The position numbers and the translations under genes were made by a program. Shown here in pieces: positions 55,510 through 64,000 of a DNA stretch of 64,000 bases. The notes under the pieces were generated by a model, which saw only the letters and a program-made list of their open reading frames with translations, did not search any database and was not told the origin of the DNA. The DNA is from Rhypophila decipiens. Lineage: Eukaryota > Ascomycota > Sordariomycetes > Sordariales > Naviculisporaceae. Numbering within the stretch: position 1 is the stretch's first letter; every line of letters begins with the position of its first letter. The DNA lies in assembly GCA_033297075.1 (NCBI GenBank), contig MU858115.1, positions 1 to 64,000 of the forward strand, given 5' to 3'.

Positions 55510-57196
55510 TTTCGGTGGGCTAAGAAGTGTAAGGGAATAAGTATGATAATGGTAGAGTCGCGGAAGTCAGAAACCCCCGAAAGAATGTTGGTGATTCGGA
55601 AAAAGGCTTTCAAGAGTATGTCGTCGATGTGTCCAAGAGCCGACAGTAGTCCAGCCAAGTTTTAGGTCCGTAAGAGAACCTTGGAGGTCAGTCGAGGCAG
55701 GAAGGTGGTCGAGGGAGAAAGGTTGACGGAGGAAAGTCTTGTCGTAGGAAGGTCTTGTGGTAGGAAAAATGTCGAAGGAAAACGTAGTCGAATTACGTGG
55801 ATTTTTAAGAGAGGAAGGCTTTCGAGGGTAGAAAGGTTGTCGGGGAAGTAGGTTGACGAGGAAATCGTCGAGGAAACACCTGTAGAGGGCGAGGAGTTCC
55901 TAAACGAGGAAAATGTCGGAATACCGTGGAGAAGCTCGGCGACGCTTTGTGGTGGCGGAGAACTTGATGATCAAGGACGGATGAAGTTCAGGTTCCCGGG
56001 GAGGGGAAGATTTGACCGCGATGCTAAAGCAGCTCCAGCCCGGAGAAATCACTGCTTCCGGATGCCAGCTAAGGAGGCAGAGACCGCTGTTAATGGGTTT
56101 GTCAAATAGCATGGAAGAAGATAATCCAACCAAATGGGGAAACAGTCTGGAGACAAACAGCGGGCACCTTCTGGATAGGCCGGTGCGCGGAAAGGTGATG
56201 AGACGATCCCGGCAAGGTCACCCGTTGTTTGATGCGTTAGCTGCTTTGAGGTGTGAGATCCTGCTGGCTCGAAGTATTCCACTGGTGCTATCATTGAATT
56301 ACTGAACCTATACCGTCCGCCTGTCCATAGGAAGAGGTCTCTAATGGTAGAATCACTGATGTCGTCCCATGTTCTCACCGCCTCACCGCCTCGGCTTACC
56401 GGTATTATTTTGAGACTGACGGATGGAAAACACACACTGATGGAGTGAGAAAACATCCCCGAGTACTTTGACGGCGTTTTGGTCTGATATGAAAAGCAAC
56501 GGTGGTCCCTAGGGCCTAGGGGAACAAATAATCACAGTATAGTTCTCGCTGAAATAAGGTCTTTCAAGTCGCAAGCAAGGGCCCCAGTCAGGTAGCACAG
56601 GTCGACTATTTACCGTAGAATACTGTAGAACCTTTTACCCCTGAATCAACCCCTATTGATTCAGGGGTAAAGTAAACAAGTTTTGAAATGGTCAAGCTTG
56701 GCACTTTTTAGGCAAAAATATCCCGTTACGGGTTGTGTGACTATGTGAGTTACGTAAGCAGAGAACAGTGGGGCTGTTCGTTGGTTACCGAAGTTCTTCC
56801 GATGCAGCATTGGCGTTCCCCACTAAGCCAAATTGGATCTAGCGTGGTCCACGCTCGAACTGCGTGTCTGGGCGGCGGTCGCGTTTCGACGGGAAAGGAC
56901 TGAGATCCATCAAGATCACCAAAAGCTAAAATCTCAAGCCTGCCAATCCGCCCTTCCCATCAAGAGAACGTCCATTTTCAGCTCCACCACTCTTGCCATT
57001 ACGATATACCCGATCCTTGTTGCAGTCCGATTTGTCTTTGCTGAAGCCTACCTGTCAATTTGTTTTGACCTCGACCAGCCTCCTCCCTTGCGACAAGAGA
57101 GCTTGCCCCGGACTGTTGCGCATCCCACACAGCGGCATCGAACGACCTCGACCGGGATGAAATAACCATCGCGAAATACTTTGATACATAATCAAG
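55510..57196. other. Divergent intergenic region
   Basis: No supported gene. From about 55680 to 55920 it is purine-rich with many irregular GTCGAGGAA-like words. A perfect hairpin lies at 56634-56671. Confidence 0.6.
56634..56671. repeat. Perfect 16-bp inverted repeat with 6-base loop
   Basis: TTTACCCCTGAATCAA at 56634-56649 is followed by CCCCTA and the exact complement at 56656-56671. It stands alone in intergenic sequence, about 525 bases upstream of the SNF5-like gene. It could be a terminator-like structure, a factor-binding palindrome, or the core of a miniature inverted-repeat element. Confidence 0.95.
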
Positions 57197-59073
57197 ATGT
57201 CGGCGCGACCCGAATCGCAACAGGCCGTGCTTTCGAGCTACGGGCCGAGATTGCGCGTCTACAACAACTCCCTCCTCACGCCCATTCTCCCCAGCGCTGC
57301 CCCCGTGAACCCTCTTGCGCGCACAACCAAACGAGGTACCACAATCATCAACTATGCGGAGGATGGATATGATGACTACGACGATGATGACGACGATAGC
57401 CGGCGCCGTCCCACTGGCTTGCGCAGCCTTCGTCGGGACGACAGCGGCGCAAAGGGTGACCCGAGCGATAAGGTCGGCAAGGACACCAATGAGCCTGTCC
57501 AGGTTCAGGGAATATGGAGGGACTGGATGGCCAAGACGCGCGGCGCCAAATCAGACCTTCAGAACTACGCCCAAGCATGCTTGCCGCTGACCTTGATCCC
57601 GATCCGAATCGACGTCGAGATACCCTCCTTCATGCCCGCCACTCCGCTACCCATCAGCCACAATGTCGATCCAAACCACCCGTTATTCAAGTCGGGCGAG
57701 CTTACAGTACCCTACCGGCTCCGTGACACTTTCCTGTGGAACCTGCATGAGACGCTCATCACCACAGACCAATTCGCACTCACCCTGGTCCAGGACCTCG
57801 ACCTTCCCAACAGGCAGAACACGGCCGCGGAGATCAGCAAGCAAATACGCACGCAGTTGGAGGAATACGCCGGCGTTGCGCTCCACCCTCTGTTTTCCCA
57901 CCAACACCGCGCAAATGCTCCTCAAGAACCCTCCAAGAGTGCAAGCCGATTCGATGCCTCGACGCCTCTTCCAACCGCGCTCAGCCGGGCTGACACACCG
58001 CTGGGTGCCTCGACACCTTCAAGATTGCCCGTCCCCGCTACACCCGCCGTCGTAACGACAGCCACCGGGGAGGTCACTGCTGCAGCGACACCAATACCGC
58101 CTGACTCGGATGATGTCAGCCCCGACGACACGTACCGATGCATCATCAACCTGAACATCAACTTGTCCTCACAGGTCTACACGGACAAATTTGAGTGGTC
58201 GCTGCTTCATCCGCCGGGTACTGCCGAGATTTTCGCAAAGCAAACATGTGCAGACCTTGGTCTGGCCGGCGAATGGGTTCCAGCCATGACACATGCCATT
58301 TACGAAGCTGTTCTCAAACTCAAGAAGGAGGCTTGCGAATCTGGCGGATTAGTAACCGGGTGGGGAGCCACCACGCTCGGAGCCGGGACAGGCGGGGCCG
58401 AGTTCCCCAACGATGCGGCTGTGACAGCCGGTGGAGAAGGTGCCGGCTGGCGATATGACCCCGAACATCTCGCCGAGGACTGGGAGCCCAAACTCGAAAC
58501 TCTCAGTAAGGAAGAGATTGAGAAGCGGGAAGGTGATCGTGAGAGACAAATACGTCGGTTGCGGAGAGAGACCGCCAGGTTTAGCAGTAACACCGGCATG
58601 GCTGGTGGATTCCCGGTTGGCTTTGGTTTTGGTGGCTTGATTGAGGAGGAGACGGAACGAATGGGCCGCGGAGAGAGAAGCAAGAAGAAGAGGCGATTCA
58701 GGAGTCTGTCACCTCTACGGAGCGGAACGCCTGGTGGTGGGCGGTTCACGCCTGACGTGGGCGGCGGTGCAGGAGCCACGAATGGCGGGTATGGAGGCGG
58801 CGGTACGCTTGCCGACAACGAGAGGTTGACTTGGCGGTGTATGCATTGCAAGGTGTGGGGTACCAGTGTTTGGGCAGTACGAGATGGACCTCATGGACCA
58901 AGAGTATGTTCTGTTTCTTTTTTCTTTCTGTCTCGTTCAATCCAGTCTTGGCAAATACTAACAGCCCTTCCCGACAGACGCTCTGCAACAACTGCGGCTA
59001 TGCGTTTGAACGCGATAGGGCACTCCCACGCTGGACCAAACTGTTGCATGCGACGGATCCTCGGCCATACTAG
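57197..59073 (+). CDS. SNF5/Sfh1 chromatin-remodelling subunit with GATA-type finger
   Basis: Exon 1 is 57197-58903, an intron (GTATGT, CTAAC, GACAG) ends at 58977, and exon 2 is 58978-59073, giving 600 residues. After an aspartate-rich segment (about 55-67) the two SNF5 repeats appear: PYRLRDTFLWNLHETLIT and later INLNINLSSQVYTDKFEWSL, each followed by acidic/helical sequence. A low-complexity linker follows. The protein ends with CMHC-x20-CNNC, a GATA-type zinc finger created only by splicing. This layout is known for filamentous fungal SNF5/Sfh1 proteins of SWI/SNF or RSC complexes, which remodel nucleosomes in the nucleus. Which of the two complexes cannot be told here. Confidence 0.9.
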
Positions 59074-60517
59074 GAGTTGCAAGCACATCTGGAGCTGGTG
59101 CAGCACCTGGCCGCAGAGGATATCATTTACATTCTATTGGGATATATAGATTATCTCTTGGTCGTTGGGGGTTTGTTGTCATTGTGTATTTTATTCCCGC
59201 CGTCGTCTTGAGAGATGGCTCATCACCCCAACTGGGTGCCAGAAAAAGGTAGAAGGGAGTGGTTATTGGGTGTATCTTTGGCGGCCCTTTTCTTTGGATT
59301 TTCTTCATGTGAAGTAAGTGTAATGTTATCTAGCTTTCCCCTTTCCCGCTCTTGGGTTGGGTAGGATGAATAGAGGAGGAATGACTGACGCAAGGAATGG
59401 AATACTGTTGTGAGAACAGCAGACATTGTTTAGACACAGTGTACCTCTAACAAAAACAAGCCGAATCAAGGCTTGCATTATGTTCTTCAAGCTTTTCGTT
59501 GTGAGAATCATCTCCCCGTTGCGGTTGAGCCAACCTGCCTGGGTCACTGAGTTGACAGCTCGCTTCCCATAGTGCTCCGAAACCACGCATTCCAGCCCCA
59601 TGTAGCCGAACCCACAATTACATGACCACACCTCTACCAAAGGAGCTAGAACTTGGTTATCAAGTCGCGTTTGTGGTGATAATGGCAAAGAAAACTACAC
59701 CGATAATCTGCGTTCTGGTGTAATACCACCCATCATGATGGCTGGACTTCACGTACGGTTCAACCCGGGGAAGACTGAATCCCACCACTAGGAGCGAGCG
59801 AGCGATATTACCATCTCTGGTTTTCTCTGATGTAGAGAGAAGCTTTCTGATTGGCAATTTGAATATCATGATATCGGCTTTAGCTATTCGGGATTGGAAT
59901 GAATGTCTGGCGAACCGAGCACATGGGTTTGGGAGGCCAACGCCAGCCGTCCAGCGACGTCCGAATTCCACAACATGTAAAGTGCTTGATCGGTGTGGAA
60001 GTCGTACAGCTTACGAAATCCTATCCCATGTTTCCCTAATTAGCGAACCACTGGCATGATTACTTTGGATTCTATTTCGAGGTCAGTCATATTTGATCCT
60101 CCCCCGAGAACCCGCGAATAGGCAACAAGTACCGGGCATTTGCTGGTTACTTTTTACCTAATGGTCTTTACTTTGCCAATCGAAAAAAGGCCGAATGGAA
60201 TGTCGACGCGGATCTATCCGTCGGGAGCGCTGCCGCTGTTTCGGACCCTGAAGGGTTGAAAGAAATACGAGTACTCATGTAGGCCTGTTGCCCGACGAAG
60301 GCTCATTTTTATAAATAACCCCCATAGGTTCCGTCAGTGCATCTCCCTTGCCCACGTCAGTTATCAGCAACTTGAGCAAGGCCTTTGATCACCCAGAAAA
60401 CTACTTACCTTGGTACGTAGTACAGAAAGCTCCTCAAGCTATTATCTGCTCAGTTCAAAGTTCAAACCCAACTGACCAGTCAGTCTCGTTCACAGAATAA
60501 ACCTTGCTCCGCCTAAC
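59074..60517. other. Intergenic, nothing recognised
   Basis: Short frames only. Plus-strand TTCACGTACGGTTC near 59748 resembles one strand of a group II intron domain V, but the other strand is missing. A TATA-like element at 60308-60317 precedes the lectin gene. Confidence 0.6.
60308..60317 (+). promoter_or_regulatory. TATA-like element upstream of the lectin gene
   Basis: TTATAAATAA lies about 200 bases before the lectin start codon, in pyrimidine-flanked sequence. The distance allows a normal 5' leader. Confidence 0.3.
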
Positions 60518-61624
60518 ATGTCCAACTACATGAACATCACTCTTCCGCCCCGCAGCGCCGGGAAGCTGTCGCTAGCCTCTCTCCTCGGCCATGCCTCCAT
60601 CGCCGCCGTCTCCTGGGGCAAGTCCCGGCTCGACATCTTCAGCCTTGGCACCGACAACCAAATGTTCCACAAAGCATGGGACGGCTCCGCATGGCGGCCT
60701 GGCGTCAAAGACTGGGAGGCCATCGGCGGCGTGTTTACCAGCCCGCCCGCCGCCGTGTCGTGGGGCACCAACAGGCTCGACATTGTCGGGCTGGGCACCG
60801 ACAACTCGCTGTATCACAAGTGGTGGAACGGCGCATGGGGTCCGTCGACCGTCGGCTGGGAATATCTAGGCGGCGTGTTCAGCAGCCCGCCTGCCATGGT
60901 GTCTTGGGGCTCTGACCGGCTTGATATCTTCGGCTTGGGGACCGATAACCAGATGTTTCATAAAGCGTGGGATGGGTCGGCGTGGCGCCCTAGTCTGGTG
61001 GACTGGGAGGCTCTGGGTGGTATCTTTGTCAGCCCGCCGGCCGTGGCGTCGTGGGGACCTAATAGGCTGGATGTCTTTGGCTTGGGCACGAACAACGGCA
61101 TGTTCCACAAGGCTTGGGACGGGTCGGCCTGGCGGCCTCCTACCTCTGACTGGGAATATCTTGGCGGGGTGTTTAACAGCGAGCCGGCAGTGGTTTCTTG
61201 GGGCGCTAATAGGCTCGATATCTTTGGTATTGGCACCGATAACCAGATGTACCACAAGTGGTGGAATGGCGGCGCATGGGGACCGTCGACTACCGGGTGG
61301 GAGGCCCTGGGAGGGGTTTTTACAAGCACGCCCACGGTAGTCTCGTGGGGGCCGAATAGGATCGACATCTTTGGTTTGGGTACTGATAATGCTTTGTACC
61401 ACAAGGCTTGGGATGGGAATGCCTGGCGCCCGTCTGTCAGTGGATGGGAGTATCTCGGCGGCGTCTTTAGCAGCCCGCCGGTGGCGGTTTCTTGGGACAA
61501 CAATAGGCTGGATATCTTTGGACTTGGGACTGATAACCAGATGTATCACAAGGCGTGGGATACTTCGAGGTGGTATCCTTCTGTCACGGACTGGGAAGCG
61601 ATTGGCGGCGTGTTTAAGCCGTAG
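60518..61624 (+). CDS. Seven-bladed PLL-like beta-propeller lectin
   Basis: Single-exon gene of 368 residues. After a 25-residue N-terminus there are seven repeats of about 48 residues, each with a VSWG-x-NRLDIFGLGTDN core, then YHKWWNG or FHKAWDG, and ending WE-x-LGGVF. This matches PLL-type lectins (Photorhabdus, also fungal), which bind fucose and related sugars in pockets between blades. Blades 2 and 5 carry KWWNG with a shorter insert, the other five carry KAWDG or KAWD. No signal peptide is visible, so it is probably cytoplasmic, as for fungal defence lectins. The high internal repeat identity suggests recent blade duplication or ongoing homogenisation. Confidence 0.92.
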   Translation: MSNYMNITLPPRSAGKLSLASLLGHASIAAVSWGKSRLDIFSLGTDNQMFHKAWDGSAWRPGVKDWEAIGGVFTSPPAAVSWGTNRLDIVGLGTDNSLYHKWWNGAWGPSTVGWEYLGGVFSSPPAMVSWGSDRLDIFGLGTDNQMFHKAWDGSAWRPSLVDWEALGGIFVSPPAVASWGPNRLDVFGLGTNNGMFHKAWDGSAWRPPTSDWEYLGGVFNSEPAVVSWGANRLDIFGIGTDNQMYHKWWNGGAWGPSTTGWEALGGVFTSTPTVVSWGPNRIDIFGLGTDNALYHKAWDGNAWRPSVSGWEYLGGVFSSPPVAVSWDNNRLDIFGLGTDNQMYHKAWDTSRWYPSVTDWEAIGGVFKP

Positions 61625-62331
61625 ATGGAGGAAAGCGGCGAGTTACATGGAGAATTACTACAGTTTAGTTCAGTGCAATGCTCCCAAAATATGCAACGAA
61701 CTGGGTTCAATGATTGTGCAGACCGACATGTCACCAATGCAACTTTCAGGATATCATCAAAGAGACTGGTCATGTTAGCCAGGCGCCGGGGTAAACGTCA
61801 CCACGTACGATCACATACAAGAGGGTGCGAAACTGTCGGCGGAGAAGGCCTACCATTCACTTGTTCCTCCCTTCTTGGTGGCCACGTGTGGTGGCTTGAC
61901 GGCTTGCTCCGAGGATCGGCGGGACTTCGGACGTTGTTCGGGAAGGTCAGACAACCGAAGGGCTCAGGAATGCGCGGATTTCGGGCAGCCCAGAGAGTAG
62001 GCAACGTCGATCCTCAAAGCAGGAATAAAAGTTTGAGAGGAGATAAAAGACAACCATCTTGTTCAAGAACAATCACTCTCCCCGTTCATCGGTGTGTGGC
62101 ATGTTGGAGACTTTGTTCATACTATAGTAATAAGGTTGTCATCAATCCTCAAAACAAAGCATAAATCATATCACCGATGTCTTTTAAGCTTATTGTTGCT
62201 AATTAACGTTGTACCAAATTAAAATTCACTTCTGTATGGGAAAGTAACGTTATGAGAAAATTATGTTCTTTTTGAAAATGTTTATTATTATTATTCGCAT
62301 CAACTCCTTCGACTTACCTTTTCTATTCCCC
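61625..62331. other. Convergent intergenic region
   Basis: Between the 3' ends of the lectin and the membrane protein. Nothing was recognised; AT-rich around 62170-62290. Confidence 0.65.
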
Positions 62332-63105
62332 TCAAAACATCTCCAAAAACCTACTCACACGACCTACTACCTGAGCAGTGGGCTGGGGCCGAGCAACACC
62401 GTGACCTTCGTCATCAGCACCGCCGCCCCTCCCTCCTCGCCGATAAGCCGCCTCCTCCGTCATGAAAACACTCAGTCCGCTCAGCCTGCCCCACCCGAAC
62501 CCGGAGCCCAGCTCTAGGTCGATATAGTAAGGGTCTGACTGAACGGGTGTTAGCCGACGGAGTGGGATGTTTTGGGCAGGCTTTGTCTTTTTGGGGATCA
62601 AGCGGGCGACAAAACATCTCCATGAGTGGGACTCGCATCTTTTTTGGTGGCGCCGGATGGCCCATACGATCAGAGCGAGTACGAGGAAGGGTAGTATGAT
62701 TGCTAGGGCCACCAGGGCCACTGTTAGGGGGTTGTTGAAGAAGGGTAGTGTTTCTGTGTGGTTATGGGTGTTTGAGGGTGTGTTTGTGGGTGTCATAGAA
62801 CTTTCTACAACCGAGGTTGGTGTGATGCCAGTGGGCCTTACAAAGGGTTTTGGTGATGTTGTCCTGGAAGGAGTAGTAGTCATAACGCTCTCTGTAGGTC
62901 TAAGGGGGGCTTCTGGTGCAATGGTTGTCATGTTCACTGCAGAAGAATCGTGAGTCTCGTTCAGTAAAGGAGGAAGAGCTCCAGCATAAGGGGCGTCCGG
63001 GCCTCGAAAGATGGGTTTCATTGAAGACTCATTCACTGTCACAAACGCGGTAGCCATGGCTGCGCTCAAGGCCAGAGCCCTCAAAATAACCGTACCGACT
63101 TGCAT
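62332..63105 (-). CDS. Single-pass membrane protein with serine/threonine-rich ectodomain
   Basis: The first ATG (63105) gives 257 residues. A probable signal peptide (VILRALALSAAMATAFV) is followed by a threonine/serine/proline-rich region with several N-glycosylation sites (NES, NET, NMT, NHT). One membrane segment follows (ALVALAIILPFLVLALIV) with basic residues after it (RRHQKR). The cytosolic tail of about 95 residues has a glycine-rich stretch. The layout resembles fungal mid-like or WSC-type surface sensors but lacks a cysteine-rich WSC domain. Function unknown. Confidence 0.8.
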   Translation of the reverse strand: MQVGTVILRALALSAAMATAFVTVNESSMKPIFRGPDAPYAGALPPLLNETHDSSAVNMTTIAPEAPLRPTESVMTTTPSRTTSPKPFVRPTGITPTSVVESSMTPTNTPSNTHNHTETLPFFNNPLTVALVALAIILPFLVLALIVWAIRRHQKRCESHSWRCFVARLIPKKTKPAQNIPLRRLTPVQSDPYYIDLELGSGFGWGRLSGLSVFMTEEAAYRRGGRGGGADDEGHGVARPQPTAQVVGRVSRFLEMF

Positions 63106-64000
63106 GTTCACTCAGACGTAGTTGCTACAGGTTTGTTATCAGAAGATTCTCTATGGGATTCTTATGTTACTAGCCGCTCTACTCTCCGAGACGTATAATC
63201 CGGTCCAGGCTGTGAAGACTGTGTGACGAGAGAAAAACGAAACTGTCAACGATACGGAATGCTGCACCTTTTAAATACATGTTGCTGCCTGCTCGAACAA
63301 GTCAGGTATTTCGAGATAACACTCATGAGCAAAGTACACGATGCATATCCTCTTCCAAACAATGGCATTGTTCTCCACTCCGCGATAAAGAGGCGCTCTG
63401 TCTCGAGATCGGATGTAATGTTGTAAATCGTAGAACCGTATATGTAAATGACAATGGCATTGTTCATCAACAATCTCATTATATTGAGGTCAAGAAACAC
63501 CAAGAAACGCCCAGTGCGTGGCGAGCGGCAGAAACGCCGGTAATTACTGTCCCGGTTACCTCCCGGTATTGAGGTTCGGCAAAATGATAAGCGGAGGAAG
63601 CCACGTCTCCCTCCCGTGCGGTACCTCCCCGGGCTGGCGGGTGTGGATTTCCCGGCTTGTCGCTTGCTCCTGCCAGCAGGTCGAGAACCTGCCCGATTTG
63701 GTGGTTTCGCTAGCCGTCCCCGATAAAACTTGCTCACGAACCACTTCACTTCCAGGAAGGTACTCGGGCTTGGAGGCTCTTGGTTTCATTTGGAATTCAT
63801 GTCCTTTTTTACTACCATTTTTACTTGCCAACCTCCTCCAGTCCCTTCCTTGATCCGCCAAGTCAACAGCAGTCCACCACCGGCGAAATTTCTCGGAGTT
63901 ATCCAGAAAGAGAAACTCCTGTTTATAATTGTTTCAGCTATTTACGAACACACCAAAATATAATATGCATGCAATGCTTCACACCAATCTTTGTACAACT
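63106..64000. other. Right edge of window, nothing recognised
   Basis: The first part should contain the promoter of the gene at 62332-63105. Open frames near 63250-63860 lie on both strands and are not protein-like. Confidence 0.6.

Noticed and set aside
59730..59760. CACGTACGGTTC, resembling the 3' strand of group II intron domain V
   Set aside because: The matching 5' strand (GAGCCGT-like) and the GAAA tetraloop are absent just upstream, and no reverse transcriptase frame is nearby.
60866..61549. Long minus-strand open frames
   Set aside because: Antisense to the repetitive lectin gene; their apparent repeats merely mirror the lectin blades.

Overview
The window is nuclear DNA of a filamentous ascomycete, and almost certainly a Podospora-type Sordariales. 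The strongest pointer is a minus-strand reading frame at 1740-2063 whose translation closely matches, as far as I remember it, the C-terminal part of Podospora anserina HET-s, including both repeats of its prion-forming domain. Short spliceosomal introns with fungal GTAAGT/CTAAC/YAG signals, single-gene transcription units, a Helitron with a PIF1-type helicase, and NLR, CHAT and HeLo-type immunity genes all fit this. No database search was possible; family names come from recognised motifs.

Layout. Positions 1 to about 33 kb are accessory and repeat-rich. They hold a truncated Helitron (144-1625), a HET-s fragment with a decayed HeLo remnant (1740-2440), low-information and duplicated sequence (2.4-4.8 kb), a helical protein of unknown role (4790-5954), a small two-exon gene (6411-6688), a third Helitron scrap (about 6700-7060), a truncated HeLo-like/NACHT NLR (7799-9052) and a longer Helitron with a broken Rep-less helicase gene (9163 to about 14340). 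After a gene-poor stretch come an unknown gene (18096-18620), an ankyrin-repeat protein (19658-21559), a gasdermin-like candidate (22335-23371) and a divergently transcribed CHAT protease/NTPase gene (24129-28228). Chimeric transposon debris and a 2EXR pseudogene follow. A perfect 92-bp direct repeat occurs at 1-92 and 30123-30214, so most of the accessory segment lies between two identical copies.

From about 32.6 kb to the end the sequence looks like a conserved gene-dense core: unknown proteins (32626-33381, 34409-35602), a DUF4139/MuiA-like protein, a rhodopsin-like membrane protein, a choline/amino-acid permease, an intron-containing tRNA-Ala, a seven-span membrane protein, a DUF6536 membrane protein, an exonuclease III-type nuclease, an Rnl5-type RNA ligase, a SNF5/Sfh1 chromatin-remodelling subunit with a GATA-type finger, a seven-bladed PLL-like lectin and a single-pass membrane protein.

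How the genes may work together. The most interesting unit is the head-to-head gasdermin-like/CHAT pair (22335-28228). In fungi gasdermin-like pore formers are commonly encoded beside a subtilisin or CHAT protease that activates them, so this looks like a complete two-gene cell-death module. The same accessory block also holds remnants of two other fungal cell-death systems, a HET-s prion domain and a HeLo-like NLR. Several breaks in the degraded genes are inferred CpA-to-TpA changes that create stop codons, as expected from RIP.
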